NCBI RefSeq assembly: GCF_027622875.1
Contig: NZ_JAPZVP010000018.1
Coordinates: 1-64,000, forward strand
Direction of reading: 5' to 3'
Length of the DNA stretch: 64,000 nucleotides
DNA from: Glycomyces luteolus
GTDB lineage: Bacteria; Actinomycetota; Actinomycetes; Mycobacteriales; Micromonosporaceae
Made by a program: the position numbers and the translations under genes. Shown here piece by piece: positions 9,552-18,300 of this stretch. Below the pieces are notes generated by a model. The model saw only the letters and a list, made by a program, of their open reading frames with translations. It was not told where the DNA came from and did no database searches. Positions within the stretch are counted from its first letter, which is position 1. Each line of letters starts with the position of its first letter.

Positions 9552-10509
9552 GCTGGTAGTACTTCCAGGCGTCGGCGACCATGCGGTCGAGGCTGTCCCG
9601 GCTGGGCTTCCAGCCGAGTTCGGTCTTCGCGCGCTCCGAGGAGGCGACGAGTTCGGCCGGGTCCCCGGGGCGGCGGGGCCCGATCTCCACCGGGAAGTCC
9701 GTCCCGGTGACCTGCTTGACGGTGGCGACGACCTCTTTGTTGGAGAAGCCGTTGCCGTTGCCGAGGTTGTAGATCTTGTGCTCGCCGGCCTCGGCGGCCT
9801 GGAGGGCGAGCAGGTGGGCGTCGGCCAGGTCGGCGACGTGGATGTAGTCGCGGATGCAGGTGCCGTCGGGGGTGGGGTAGTCGTCCCCGAAGAGCCCGAA
9901 GGACTCGCGCTTGCCGGAGGCGGCGTCGAACGCGATCGGGATGATGTGGGTCTCCGGGTCGTGGTTCTCGCCGTGCCAGGTGCCGGACTGGTCCTGGTAG
10001 GCGCCGACGACGTTGAAGTAGCGCAGGGAGACCGCGGCGAGGCCGTAGGCGGTGACCTCGGAGGCGATCGCCATGTCGCTGGAGAGCTTGGTGGCGCCGT
10101 AGGTCGAGGTGGGGGCCTTGACGGCCTCCTCTTTGATGGGGACCTCGGTCGGGTTGCCGTAGACGGCGGCGGTGGAGGAGAACACGAGGGTCTTCACGTT
10201 CGCCTCGCGCATGGCGTCGAGGAGCGCGAACGTGCCGGCCGTGTTGGCCTCCCAGTAGATGTCGGGCTTGACCATAGACTCGCCCGCCGCGATGAGGCCC
10301 GCGAAGTGCAGGACCCCGTCGAAGGTGGCGTCGAGGACCTCGCGGGCGTCCCGGATGTCCTTGCGCACCAGAGTGGCCCCGGTCGGGACGCGCTCGGCCG
10401 AGCCGGTCGAGCAGTTGTCGAGCACGACCACTTCGTGGCCGGCTTCGAGCAGCATCGTGGCGACGATCGAGCCGATGTAGCCGGCGCCGCCGGTGACGAG
10501 GTACTTCAC
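9538..10509 (-). CDS. galE: UDP-glucose 4-epimerase
   Basis: This 323-residue extended short-chain dehydrogenase interconverts UDP-galactose and UDP-glucose. It opens with the NAD-binding loop GGAGYIG at residues 7-13. The catalytic triad is visible as SSTAAVYG followed by YGATK (Tyr-x-x-x-Lys). The GTG start at 10509 is preferred because it places the Rossmann strand KYLVTGG right at the N-terminus and overlaps the galT stop by four bases (GTGA). Upstream in-frame codons only translate galT in another frame. Length is close to the 325-340 residues usual for GalE. Confidence 0.95.
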
Positions 10510-11603
10510 AGTGCTCCCTTGAGGATTGACGCGGAGGCCTCGGGGCCCAGGTCGTGGACCCAGCCGCCCATGACGGACTCCGATGAGGCCAGGAACTTGA
10601 CGCGGCCGGGGCCGCGGCGGATGGAGACGAGCTCCAGGCGCAGGCGCCCGAACTCGCGGCCTTCGCCGACGGGGGCCTGGTGCCATCCGGACATGTACGG
10701 CATCGGCTCGCCGGGGTAGGCCGCGTCGCAGCGCTTGAGCAGGTCGAGGTAGAGCGGCGCGAAGGAGTCGATGTACTCCTCGGGCAGCTCGGTGAGGTCG
10801 GCGAAGCGGGCCTTCGGGTAGACCTGGACCTCGAAGGGCCAGCGCGCGGCGAAGGGCGTGAAGGCGATCCAGTGGTCGTTCTCGGCGATGACGCGCTCGC
10901 TACTGCTCTCCGACTCGATGATGTCGTCGAAGAGGTCGCGGCCGGTGGTCTCCTTGTGGCGCTTGGCCGCCGAGAGGTACTTCTGGGTCTGCGGGGTGAC
11001 GTACGGGTAGCCGTAGATCTGGCCGTGCGGGTGGTGGAGGGTCACGCCGATCTCGACGCCGCGGTTCTCGAAGCAGAAGACCTGGGCGATGTCGCCGCGG
11101 GCGTACAGGTCGGCGGTGCGCTGGGCCTGGGCGCGGACCACGAGGGCGATGCGCTCGGGGCTGAGGTCGACGAGCGAGGAGTCGTGGTCGTCGGAGAAGA
11201 CGACGACCTCGCAGCGGCCGCTCGCGGGGACCGCGACCTCCATGGCCGCGCCGTCCACCTCCGGAGCGAGCGAACCGGGGGTCTCGGTGCCGCCGAAGCT
11301 CGGGAAGCGGTTCTCGAAGACCGCGACCTCGTAGTCGGGGGCGGGGATCTCGGTGAGCTCGTCCCCGTGGGAGGGGCACAGCGGGCAGGCGACGGGCAGC
11401 TGCGGGCGGCCGGAGCGGCCCGCGGAGACGGCCACCCATTCGTCGCGGAGCACGTCGTAGCGGATCTCGCCGGCGCTCACGCGGTCGCCGAGGTCGCGCT
11501 TGTCGGCGTATCCGGCACGGCCGGCCTCGGGCTCGGTCGAGTAGTAGAGGATCTGGCGGCCGTCGGCGAGGCTGCCGGACTCCATGTGGAACGCAGGTCT
11601 CAT
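10506..11603 (-). CDS. galT: Galactose-1-phosphate uridylyltransferase
   Basis: This 365-residue enzyme transfers UMP from UDP-glucose to galactose-1-phosphate. The catalytic motif HHPHGQIYGYPYV (His-Pro-His) is clear in the middle of the protein. A CPLC pair near residue 62 could bind structural zinc. The ATG at 11603 overlaps the stop of the upstream regulator gene (ATGA) and is followed by [10 protein letters not shown]. It has four-base overlaps with both neighbours, giving a tightly coupled operon in the reaction order transferase, epimerase, kinase. Confidence 0.95.
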   Translation of the reverse strand: MRPAFHMESGSLADGRQILYYSTEPEAGRAGYADKRDLGDRVSAGEIRYDVLRDEWVAVSAGRSGRPQLPVACPLCPSHGDELTEIPAPDYEVAVFENRFPSFGGTETPGSLAPEVDGAAMEVAVPASGRCEVVVFSDDHDSSLVDLSPERIALVVRAQAQRTADLYARGDIAQVFCFENRGVEIGVTLHHPHGQIYGYPYVTPQTQKYLSAAKRHKETTGRDLFDDIIESESSSERVIAENDHWIAFTPFAARWPFEVQVYPKARFADLTELPEEYIDSFAPLYLDLLKRCDAAYPGEPMPYMSGWHQAPVGEGREFGRLRLELVSIRRGPGRVKFLASSESVMGGWVHDLGPEASASILKGAL

Positions 11604-12430
11604 GCTCTCTTCTCGGATGTAGTGCGTTGTCTCCCGGGGCCGTGGTGTTCCGCGGTCGGGACCGGCGCGAGCACGACCTGGTCGACGTGCTCGCGCAGTT
11701 GGCGTCGGGCCTCCTCGTCGAGGAGGGAGTCGGTGACGATGACGTCGGCGTCGTCGAGGGCGGCGATGGTGGCGATGCCGACGACGTCGTACTTGGTGTG
11801 GTCGGCGACGACCACGAGGCGGCGGCCTTTGGAGGCGAGGGTGCTGACGGTCTCGGCTTCGAGGAGGTTCGGGGTGGTGAACCCGGCCCGCAGGGACATG
11901 CCGTGGACGCCGAGGAAGACGGTGTCGACGTTGACCTTCTCGAGGGAGGCGACGGCGAAGGGGCCGACGAGGGCGTCGGAGGGGGTGCGGACGCCGCCGG
12001 TGAGGATGACGGTCTGGTCGGCGCGGCCGGCGCGGTAGAAGACGTCGGCCACGGGCACCGAATTGGTGACGACGGTGAGGTCGGGGACGTCGGTGAGGCG
12101 GTGGGCGAGGGTCCAGGTGGTGGTGCCGGCGGAGAGGGCGATGGCCTGGCCGGGGCCGACGAGGGTGGCGGCGGCGTCGGCGACGGCCTGCTTCTCGACT
12201 TCCTGGCGGACCTGCTTGACGGCGAAGCCGGGCTCGGTGGTCGAGCCGAAGTCGACGGCGGTGGCGCCGCCGTGGACCTTGGCGACCAGGCCGCGCTCGG
12301 CGAGGGTCTCGAGGTCGCGGCGGATGGTCATGTCGGACACGCCGAACTCTTCGACCAGCTCCGCCACCCGGACCGCGCCGGTTCGGTGGACTCGCTCGGC
12401 GATCCGGCTCTGTCGCTGCTGCGCCAGCAT
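11600..12430 (-). CDS. DeoR-family repressor of the galactose operon
   Basis: This 276-residue regulator has an N-terminal DeoR helix-turn-helix (residues about 5-55, with [17 protein letters not shown] as recognition helix region) and a C-terminal sugar-phosphate sensor domain (DeoRC) with ALSAGTTTW and DGVRT-like loops. Relatives respond to phosphorylated sugars. As first gene of the operon it should repress its own transcription and that of galTEK. The upstream gap (12431-12548) contains TGTTT/AAACA half-sites (around 12444 and 12480) that could be its operator, but this is only a weak match. Confidence 0.92.
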   Translation of the reverse strand: MLAQQRQSRIAERVHRTGAVRVAELVEEFGVSDMTIRRDLETLAERGLVAKVHGGATAVDFGSTTEPGFAVKQVRQEVEKQAVADAAATLVGPGQAIALSAGTTTWTLAHRLTDVPDLTVVTNSVPVADVFYRAGRADQTVILTGGVRTPSDALVGPFAVASLEKVNVDTVFLGVHGMSLRAGFTTPNLLEAETVSTLASKGRRLVVVADHTKYDVVGIATIAALDDADVIVTDSLLDEEARRQLREHVDQVVLAPVPTAEHHGPGRQRTTSEKRA

Positions 12431-12548
12431 GCCGCCTCCTCATGTTTCGAGAGCAGAGTGCTCAAGATCCAACACAATTAAACATCAGGATCATCGGCGC
12501 CGCAATACCGGGTGGCCGCCTTCTCAGCGTGGATGTCAGAATCGGTCC

Positions 12549-13565
12549 ATGAGCACTGCCGACCGCAAGCCCCGCGTCCTGTCGGGCATCCAGCCGACCT
12601 CGGATTCCTTCCACATCGGGAACTACCTGGGCGCGCTGCGGCAGTGGGTGGCCCTGCAGGACACCTCGGACGCGTTCTACATGGTCGTCGACCTCCACGC
12701 GATCACCGTCGATCACGAGCCAAAGGTATTGCACCAGCGCTCACGCGTGAGTGCCGCGCAGCTCCTGGCCCTGGGCGTGGACCCCGAGAAGTCGGCGCTG
12801 TTCGTGCAGTCGCAGGTCCCCGAGCACCCGATGCTCGCCTGGATCCTGGGCGCCGAGACCGGCTTCGGCGAGGCCAGCCGCATGACCCAGTTCAAGGACA
12901 AGTCGGCCAAACAAGAACGCACAACCGTCGGCCTCTTCACCTACCCGATCCTGCAGGCGGCCGACATCCTGCTGTACCAGACCGACCAGGTCCCGGTCGG
13001 CGAGGACCAGCGCCAGCACCTGGAGCTGACCCGGGACCTCGCGATCCGGTTCAACACCACGTACGGCCAGACCTTCATCGTGCCCGAACCCCACATCGTC
13101 AAGGAGACCGCGACGATCAAGGACCTCGCCGAGCCCGAGAAGAAGATGTCGAAGTCCTCCGCGAGTCCGCGCGGGTGCGTCTACCTGCTGGACGAGCCGA
13201 ACCAGATGCGCAAGAAGATCAAGAGCGCCGTCACCGACTCCGAGGCCGAGGTCCGCTACGACGTCGAGCACAAGCCCGGCGTCTCGAACCTGCTCAACAT
13301 CTATGCGGCGCTGGGGAACACCACGATCGAGAAGCTCGAGGCCGAGTACGCCGGGCGCGGCTACGGCGACTTCAAGGGGGACCTCGCCGAGGTCGTGGCC
13401 GATTCGCTCGGTCCGATCGCGGCCCGCACCAAGGAGTACCTGGCGGACAAGGCCGAGCTCGACCGGATCCTCACCGCGGGCGCGGAGAAGGCGCGGCAGG
13501 TCGCCTCGCGCACGCTCGCGAAGGCGTACAAGAAGGTCGGCTTCTACCCGCCGGTGGCGCTTTAG
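12549..13565 (+). CDS. trpS: Tryptophanyl-tRNA synthetase
   Basis: This 338-residue class I synthetase charges tRNA-Trp. It has the HIGN form of the HIGH motif near residue 23 and KMSKS near residue 200. Length fits bacterial TrpRS of about 330-340 residues. The ATG at 12549 places the Rossmann strand [17 protein letters not shown] near the N-terminus as in relatives; upstream in-frame sequence has no synthetase character. No clear Shine-Dalgarno is visible. It is divergent from the galactose operon and overlaps the next gene by one base. Confidence 0.96.
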   Translation: MSTADRKPRVLSGIQPTSDSFHIGNYLGALRQWVALQDTSDAFYMVVDLHAITVDHEPKVLHQRSRVSAAQLLALGVDPEKSALFVQSQVPEHPMLAWILGAETGFGEASRMTQFKDKSAKQERTTVGLFTYPILQAADILLYQTDQVPVGEDQRQHLELTRDLAIRFNTTYGQTFIVPEPHIVKETATIKDLAEPEKKMSKSSASPRGCVYLLDEPNQMRKKIKSAVTDSEAEVRYDVEHKPGVSNLLNIYAALGNTTIEKLEAEYAGRGYGDFKGDLAEVVADSLGPIAARTKEYLADKAELDRILTAGAEKARQVASRTLAKAYKKVGFYPPVAL

Positions 13566-14149
13566 TGGCGCAGACCAGCCCGACCGCACCACGGGAGAAG
13601 GTCGTCACCGTCGGGGTGGCGATCCCGGTGCCCTCGCCTTGGCGCGAGATCCTCGACGAGGCCCGCATCGCCTCGGGCGACCTGCTCGGCGGGACCGTCC
13701 CCGCGCACCTGACGCTGCTCGGGCCCACCGAGATCCCGGCGGCGACCCTCGAGGGCTACAAAGCGCATCTCGCCGCCGTCGCGAACGGGTGCCCGCGCTT
13801 CGACCTGCACTTGCGCGGGACCGGGTCGTTCCGGCCCGTCACCGAGGTGGTGTTCGTGGCCGTGGTCGACGGGATCGCGATCTGCGAGCAGCTGGAATCG
13901 GCGATCCGCCAGGGCCCGGCCAGTCGCGAGCGGAACTTCCCGTACCACCCGCACGTGACGATCGCGCAGAACGTCGGCACCGCGGCGCTGGACCGCGCCT
14001 TCCAGTCCCTGGCCGGTTTCGAGGCGAAGTTCCGGGTGGAGTCGTTCACCCTGTACACGCACCCGAGCCCGGGCGACTGGACTTCCGAGACCCTGACCGG
14101 CGCCCCGATTCCCTGGACGCCGCGGGCGGAATACCCGCTCACCGGCTGA
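13565..14149 (+). CDS. 2H phosphoesterase (2'-5' RNA ligase family)
   Basis: This 194-residue protein has the two His-x-Thr motifs that define the 2H superfamily: HLTL near residue 45 and HVTI near residue 125. Family members hydrolyse 2',3'-cyclic phosphates or ligate RNA with 2'-5' bonds; the actual substrate here cannot be read from the sequence. The GTG start at 13565 shares its first base with the trpS stop codon TAG, indicating coupled translation. A trpS-2H pairing is common in actinobacteria. Confidence 0.88.
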   Translation: MAQTSPTAPREKVVTVGVAIPVPSPWREILDEARIASGDLLGGTVPAHLTLLGPTEIPAATLEGYKAHLAAVANGCPRFDLHLRGTGSFRPVTEVVFVAVVDGIAICEQLESAIRQGPASRERNFPYHPHVTIAQNVGTAALDRAFQSLAGFEAKFRVESFTLYTHPSPGDWTSETLTGAPIPWTPRAEYPLTG

Positions 14150-14218
14150 CGCCGGGCGCGCAGACGACGAGGACCGACCGGCATCCGCCGCTCGGTCCGT
14201 TTGCGTCGCCGCTTCGGG

Positions 14219-14584
14219 TCAGAAGTCGAAGAGGTCTTCGAAGACGCTCTTCTTTTTCTTCTTCTTGTAGTAGTAGTCGTCCTTGCGGTGGTCGTCGTAG
14301 TGGTCGCGACGGTGGTGGTCGTCGTCCCGGCGGCGGTCGTCGTAGCGGCGGTCGTCATGGCGGCGGTCGTCGTACCGGGGATCGCGCGGGGGCGGGCCGG
14401 CGGGCGCTGCGGCGACGGGCGCACCGGCACCGGCGTGGAACGACTGCTCGAACTTCATCAAGTGCTCGAGCTCGCCGCGGTCGAGGAAAATGCCCTTGCA
14501 CTCGGTGCACTGCTCTACGACTACGCCGTTGCGCTCGTACTGGTGCATCGGGTTCTGACATTTCGGACAGAGCATCTGCATCAT
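14219..14584 (-). CDS. Zinc-ribbon (zf-TFIIB type) protein with His/Asp/Arg-rich tail
   Basis: This 121-residue protein has an N-terminal zinc ribbon with two CxxC knuckles (CPKC at residues 6-9 and CTEC near 27-30) followed by LDRGELEHLMKFE, the usual end of zf-TFIIB domains. The rest is a low-complexity tail of repeated DDRRHDD/DDRRYDD units, then a run of lysines and an acidic-aromatic end (SVFEDLFDF). The tail could bind metal or nucleic acid, but the role is unknown. Similar proteins occur widely in actinobacteria. A 38-nt hairpin lies just upstream. Confidence 0.85.
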   Translation of the reverse strand: MMQMLCPKCQNPMHQYERNGVVVEQCTECKGIFLDRGELEHLMKFEQSFHAGAGAPVAAAPAGPPPRDPRYDDRRHDDRRYDDRRRDDDHHRRDHYDDHRKDDYYYKKKKKKSVFEDLFDF

Positions 14585-14629
14585 GTCAACAACCTATCGT
14601 GAAATGCGCATGGATGCCCAACCAGAACC

Positions 14630-14667
14630 GGGCGTCTCACCTGTGAGTTCTCTCAGCTGAGACGCCC
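14630..14667. other. Long near-perfect hairpin
   Basis: A 10-bp outer stem (GGGCGTCTCA, 14630-14639, with TGAGACGCCC, 14658-14667) continues inward with CTG/CAG and GAG/CTC pairs separated by single mismatches. It lies in the gap upstream of the zinc-ribbon gene. There is no adjacent T-tract, so it could be a terminator, an attenuator or a protein-binding palindrome. Confidence 0.55.
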
Positions 14668-14720
14668 GTCCGAGCACCGCTCCGCCAGCGCGAACCGGCA
14701 CTCTCGGCAGACACCGACAA

Positions 14721-14740
14721 GCCCCCGAGTCAGAGGGGGC
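14721..14740 (-). terminator. GC hairpin overlapping the stop of the small secreted protein gene
   Basis: On the minus strand GCCCCC and GGGGGC flank an 8-nt loop that contains the TGA stop codon of the 14730-15143 gene. It is followed by TTGTC. This is a plausible terminator, placed unusually so that the coding region ends inside the loop. Confidence 0.5.
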
Positions 14741-15143
14741 GCGGGTACTCGATGAACCCGCGGGTCTTGTCCTGCGGATACTGCGGCGCCTCGAAGTCGC
14801 CGGTGACCGCGTACTCGGTGAAGTAACCGTCGTCGGGGGCGAAGAGGATGATCGTCACGTCCTCGTAGTACTCGCCCTCGACCCAGGTCCCGTACAGGTC
14901 GCCGGTGCCGACGGCCGCCTCAGGACCCCACATCTCCCATTCGATGCCGCGCCCGGTCGAGTACTCGGAGATCACCAGGTTCGCCGGTTCGACGTCGAAG
15001 TGAACCTCCCCGCCGGGACCGAAGGAGTTGCTGACCTTGGGGACGTCCGTCGAGCGCATGCCGGCGGAAGCGGAGGAGGTGAAGCCGCCCACGGTGATGG
15101 CGACAGCGGCGGCCGAGGCCGCGGCGATGGTTCGTCTGCGCAT
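14730..15143 (-). CDS. Small secreted protein of unknown function
   Basis: This 137-residue protein has a clear Sec signal peptide (MRRRTIAAASAAAVAITVGG, then SSASA as cleavage site near residue 27). The mature part, about 110 residues, is acidic and rich in Gly, Tyr and Glu, with no cysteines or recognised domain. The ATG at 15143 is preceded by AAAGGTG at proper spacing. Upstream in-frame sequence has no signal peptide. It is likely released outside the cell. I do not recognise the family. Confidence 0.75.
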   Translation of the reverse strand: MRRRTIAAASAAAVAITVGGFTSSASAGMRSTDVPKVSNSFGPGGEVHFDVEPANLVISEYSTGRGIEWEMWGPEAAVGTGDLYGTWVEGEYYEDVTIILFAPDDGYFTEYAVTGDFEAPQYPQDKTRGFIEYPRPL

Positions 15144-15213
15144 GGAAGCACCTTTCGACTGCGGGTCGGGATTCTTGCCCTCCATACGCCCGGGACTGTC
15201 CACAGAGATGCCG

Positions 15214-15253
15214 AAAGGCGGGCAGGAATCGATGTAATTCCTTGCCCGCCTTT
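15214..15253 (-). terminator. Terminator of purH
   Basis: A stem of about 16 bp with one bulge (AAAGGCGGGC at the left end, GCCCGCCTTT at the right end) lies 14 bp after the purH stop codon. On the minus strand it ends in TTT. It also sits upstream of the small secreted protein gene. Confidence 0.75.
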
Positions 15254-15267
15254 GAGATCCAGATCTC

Positions 15268-16809
15268 TTAGTGCGTGAAGTGCCTGGTCCCGGTCAGGTA
15301 CATCGTGATGCCGGCTTCCTTGGCCGCGGCGATGACCTCTTCGTCGCGGAGCGATCCGCCGGGCTGCACGACGGCCTTGATGCCGCCGTCGATGAGGATC
15401 TGCAGGCCGTCGGCGAACGGGAAGAAGGCGTCAGAGGACGCGACCGAGCCGGTGGCCCGCTCGCCCGCGCGCTCGACCGCGAGCTTCGCGGAGTCGACGC
15501 GGTTGACCTGGCCCATGCCGACGCCGACGGAGGCGCCGCCCGAGGCCAGCAGGATCGCGTTCGACTTCACCGAACGCACCGCGCGCCAAGCGAAGGCGAG
15601 ATCGGCGAGGGTCGCCTCGTCCGCGGCGTCGCCCGTGGCGAGGGTCCAGTTCGCCGGGTCGTCGCCGTCGGCGTCGATGCGGTCGGGGCGCTGTGCGAGC
15701 ACGCCGCCGGAGATCGGCTTGAACTCCAGCTCGGCCGGGGCCCATGCAGGGGCGCGGAGGAGCCGGATGTTCTTCTTCGCCGAGAGGATTTCGATCGCTT
15801 GATCGGTGAACGAGGGCGCGACGACGACCTCGGTGAAGATCTCGGCGATCTGCGCGGCGGCCTCGGCGTCGATCTCGCCGTTGGCGGCGATCACGCCGCC
15901 GAAGGCGCTCACCGGGTCGCACTCGTGGGCGCGGCGGTGCGCGGCGGCGATCGAGTCGCCGACGGCGATGCCGCACGGGTTGGCGTGCTTGATGATCGCG
16001 ACGCACGGCTCGGAGAAGTCGTGCGCGGCGCGCCAGGCGGCGTCCGCGTCGGTGTAGTTGTTGAAGCTCATCGCCTTGCCGTGCAGCTGCTCGGCCTGCG
16101 CGAGCCCGGCCGCGCCGGGAGCCGCGTAGACGGCGGCGGGCTGGTGCGGGTTCTCGCCGTAGCGGAGGTCCGCGAGCTTCGTCATCGGCACGGCCTGGAA
16201 GTCCGGAAGGGCGGCCTCGGTGGACTGTTCGGCGAGCCAGGAAGCTACGGCCGCGTCGTAGGTCGCGAGGTGCGCGAAGGCCTTGGCGGCCAGGCGAAGC
16301 CGCTCGGCGGCCGTGGTGCCCTCGACGGCGGCGGTGCGCACGAGGCCGTAGTCGGCGGGGTCGACGACGACCGCGACGTTGGCGTGGTTCTTCGCGGCGC
16401 CGCGCGTCATGGAGGGCCCGCCGACGTCGATCTTCTCGACGATGTCGTCGAAGCCCGCGCCGGAGGCGACGGTGTCCTGGAACGGGTAGAGGTTCCCGAC
16501 GAAGAGGTCGAACGCCTCGATGCCCAGCTCTTCGAGCTGCTCGCGGTGGGATTCGCGGCGCACGTCCGCGAGCATCCCGGCGTGGACCTTCGGGTGGAGG
16601 GTCTTCACACGGTCGTCGAGGATCTCGGGGAAGCCGGTGAGGTCTTCGACCTTCGTGACGGGGATGCCGGCCTCGGCGATCCGCGCGGCGGTCGAGCCGG
16701 TGGACACGAGCGCTACGCCCGCTTTGTGGAGGTCTGCTGCGAGTTCGACGACGCCGGTCTTGTCGAACACTGAGATGAGGGCTCGCTGAATGCGCTTCCG
16801 CTCGGACAT
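15268..16809 (-). CDS. purH: Bifunctional AICAR transformylase / IMP cyclohydrolase
   Basis: This 513-residue enzyme carries out the last two steps of IMP synthesis: formylation of AICAR (ZMP) and ring closure. The N-terminal MGS-type cyclohydrolase domain contains [13 protein letters not shown] near residue 37. The C-terminal transformylase domain has the catalytic Lys-His in KHANPCG and the [10 protein letters not shown] stretch. Length matches the family (510-530). A ZTP riboswitch immediately upstream senses its own substrate ZMP. purN, normally its immediate neighbour in actinobacteria, is about 2.8 kb away across other genes. Confidence 0.96.
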   Translation of the reverse strand: MSERKRIQRALISVFDKTGVVELAADLHKAGVALVSTGSTAARIAEAGIPVTKVEDLTGFPEILDDRVKTLHPKVHAGMLADVRRESHREQLEELGIEAFDLFVGNLYPFQDTVASGAGFDDIVEKIDVGGPSMTRGAAKNHANVAVVVDPADYGLVRTAAVEGTTAAERLRLAAKAFAHLATYDAAVASWLAEQSTEAALPDFQAVPMTKLADLRYGENPHQPAAVYAAPGAAGLAQAEQLHGKAMSFNNYTDADAAWRAAHDFSEPCVAIIKHANPCGIAVGDSIAAAHRRAHECDPVSAFGGVIAANGEIDAEAAAQIAEIFTEVVVAPSFTDQAIEILSAKKNIRLLRAPAWAPAELEFKPISGGVLAQRPDRIDADGDDPANWTLATGDAADEATLADLAFAWRAVRSVKSNAILLASGGASVGVGMGQVNRVDSAKLAVERAGERATGSVASSDAFFPFADGLQILIDGGIKAVVQPGGSLRDEEVIAAAKEAGITMYLTGTRHFTH

Positions 16810-16837
16810 GAATGCACTGCTCCTGGTTGTCTAATGA

Positions 16838-16925
16838 CTGCGGCCCAGGCGTTCGACCGCAGTAACAGGTTCAGCAGCGCCGCTCCCTGGTGGTGCTCCA
16901 CCTGCGAACGTCTCAGAAGGCTCCC
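16838..16925 (-). promoter_or_regulatory. ZTP (pfl) riboswitch in the purH leader
   Basis: Read on the minus strand, the leader has the ZTP aptamer parts in order. P2 is GGTGG-AGCA-CCACC (16889-16902). The conserved GGGAGCG follows at 16881-16887. P3 is CTGCGG/CCGCAG enclosing the conserved CGCCTGGG. The pseudoknot strands CGTTCG (16905-16910) and CGAACG (16850-16855) pair perfectly although their bases differ from the usual GGCG/CGCC pairing, which is a covariation. ZTP riboswitches sense ZMP and ZTP and usually turn on one-carbon and purine genes. Downstream, CCAGG within CCAGGAG at 16820-16826 (the likely ribosome site) could pair with CCTGG of the aptamer (16845-16849), suggesting translational control. 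Confidence 0.85.
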
Positions 16926-16927
16926 CC

Positions 16928-17572
16928 TCAACAACGAGCTGCCCGGTCCGTGCCACGGGAAACCTCGAAAGACGTCACTCGCCAGTCGCGACAAGCCGAG
17001 CGTAACACGGCCGCTTCGGGTTCCGGCTCCGCCGCTGCGCGCGAGCGTGCGCGCCGCCACCAGGGGCGGGAGGCGAGCGCCGCCAGCACCGCTCCGAGCG
17101 CGTTCATGAGCGCGTCGTCGACTGAGACGACCCGGCCGGCGAGGAAGGCGTACTGCAGCGCCTCGAGCGTCGCGGCGGCCAGGACCGCACCAGCCGCGAC
17201 GGAGCCGAGTCCGATCCTGAACCGGACGGGCAGGAAGAAACCCGCGGCGGCGAACACGAACAGGTTCCCGGCCAGCTGCTCGACGATGACGCGCGGGCCG
17301 GCACCGGCCAGGTCGGCGAGGTCCACGAGAGGAACGAGCTGGAGCGCGTTCGCGCCTTCCCTCGAGGTGAGGCCGAGAAACAGCAGCGGCACCGATCCGA
17401 CGACCGCGCCGACCTCGGCGAGGGAGTCGAGCCACGCTTCCCGGCGCGGGCGGCCGCGACGGATGCGCCAGGCGGCGAGCGCCCATGCCGTGGCGAACGC
17501 GAACGGCAGCAGGGCGAAGCTGAGATAGAGCGTGTTCGCTTCGAGGGTGTTGACGGCGAGGGGAGCGGTCAT
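16928..17572 (-). CDS. VanZ-like membrane protein
   Basis: This 214-residue membrane protein has about five hydrophobic segments. The VanZ-type core is visible as LQLVPLVDLADLAG, then the helix with GNLFVFAAAGFFLPV and ATLEALQYAFLAGRVVSVDDALMNALGAVL. The acidic EALQ and DD(L/A)xxNxxG patterns are typical of the family. VanZ proteins are linked to glycopeptide resistance in some species, but most actinobacterial copies have no known role. The last 45 residues are polar and Ala/Arg-rich. Its stop lies three bases before the 5' end of the purH riboswitch, on the same strand. Confidence 0.85.
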   Translation of the reverse strand: MTAPLAVNTLEANTLYLSFALLPFAFATAWALAAWRIRRGRPRREAWLDSLAEVGAVVGSVPLLFLGLTSREGANALQLVPLVDLADLAGAGPRVIVEQLAGNLFVFAAAGFFLPVRFRIGLGSVAAGAVLAAATLEALQYAFLAGRVVSVDDALMNALGAVLAALASRPWWRRARSRAAAEPEPEAAVLRSACRDWRVTSFEVSRGTDRAARC

Positions 17573-17605
17573 GCCCGGAACCCTAGCCGAGCATGGCTCG
17601 CTCGC

Positions 17606-17905
17606 CTAGGCGGTGCGGTAGCCGATCGGCTGGACCAGACGGTTGACCGCCCGGTGCAGGTCGGACAGCTTCAGCGTGACCGTCTCGTCGCTCGCCTGCG
17701 CGGCCTTGGCCTCGGTCAACGCGTCTCGGATGATCAGACTCGGACTCACGCCCCGGCGCTCGGACTCGGCCGCGATCCACTCGGAGAGCTCCTGGTCGAC
17801 GCGGACCGAGTACACGATCGAGGTCTGCCGCTTGGCGTCGTCGACTACGGCCCCGGTCCAGTCGCGGGATTCGAGCGCCCGCAGCGCCTCTTCTCGTTTC
17901 GTCAT
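17606..17905 (-). CDS. Putative antitoxin (ribbon-helix-helix-like)
   Basis: This 99-residue protein contains SIVYSVRVDQELSEWIAAE followed by RRGVSPSLIIRDALTEA, a short beta-strand and two helices that fit a ribbon-helix-helix DNA-binding fold. The strand-turn-helix pattern is typical of antitoxins that bind their own promoter. Its ATG overlaps the stop of the upstream small gene (ATGA), and both are expressed from one promoter with a 16-bp palindrome. The C-terminal part, about 35 residues, could bind the toxin. The toxin-first order resembles BrnTA and HigBA modules. No family name can be assigned with certainty. Confidence 0.7.
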   Translation of the reverse strand: MTKREEALRALESRDWTGAVVDDAKRQTSIVYSVRVDQELSEWIAAESERRGVSPSLIIRDALTEAKAAQASDETVTLKLSDLHRAVNRLVQPIGYRTA

Positions 17906-18186
17906 GACTCGCTTCCTTCCCGGAAGACCCGCTCGATCCCGGCTATCTCGGCGGCGTCCATCAGCCTGGCGGACACCACGAGGAACTCGTCGTCGCACTC
18001 GTCCTCGATGAGCGCGACCGCGATCCACCGGTGCAGTCGGTCCTGCGCACCGACGCGCAGCACTGCTCCGATGAGCTCGCGCACCCGCGGTTTGCCGTGC
18101 AGTACGTCCTGCACGTCCCGCCAGTGGAGCCCGGCTGCCGTGATGGCGTCGTAGGACGCCTCGTCGAATCGGTATCGTTCTTCCAC
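17902..18186 (-). CDS. Putative toxin of a toxin-first toxin-antitoxin pair
   Basis: This 94-residue protein begins at GTG 18186, ten bases after a palindromic operator. Its pattern is a helical N-terminus, GLHWRDVQDVLHGKPRVRE, then two strands (RWIAVALIED, DEFLVVSARLM) and a final helix. That order (HG..W/F.DV..VL, then strand-strand-VVSAR) recalls BrnT/RelE-fold toxins, which cleave mRNA, but no catalytic residues can be named with confidence. It overlaps the antitoxin-like gene by four bases. Small size, overlap and the palindrome together support the call. Confidence 0.6.
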   Translation of the reverse strand: MEERYRFDEASYDAITAAGLHWRDVQDVLHGKPRVRELIGAVLRVGAQDRLHRWIAVALIEDECDDEFLVVSARLMDAAEIAGIERVFREGSES

Positions 18187-18195
18187 GCCGTCAAT

Positions 18196-18211
18196 GTTTA
18201 CAAGTGTAAAC
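18196..18211 (-). promoter_or_regulatory. 16-bp palindromic operator of the toxin-antitoxin pair
   Basis: GTTTACA and TGTAAAC form perfect 7-bp arms around a 2-bp centre, in an A/T-rich patch of otherwise GC-rich DNA. It ends 10 bp before the GTG start of the toxin-like gene, where an autorepressing antitoxin would block transcription. It also lies about 90 bp upstream of the divergent aminotransferase gene. Confidence 0.7.
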
Positions 18212-18300
18212 GCAGGACGAGCGCAATGACACCCCGACGCACTTGAATCGCGTCCATCGAAGCGCTGCGCAGGCCGCGACGCAGAGCGCAGACTGACGCC

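Noticed and set aside
12431-12548. Well-defined DeoR operator before the galactose operon
   Set aside because: Only scattered TGTTT/AAACA half-sites are visible, with wide spacing; not strong enough for a separate feature.
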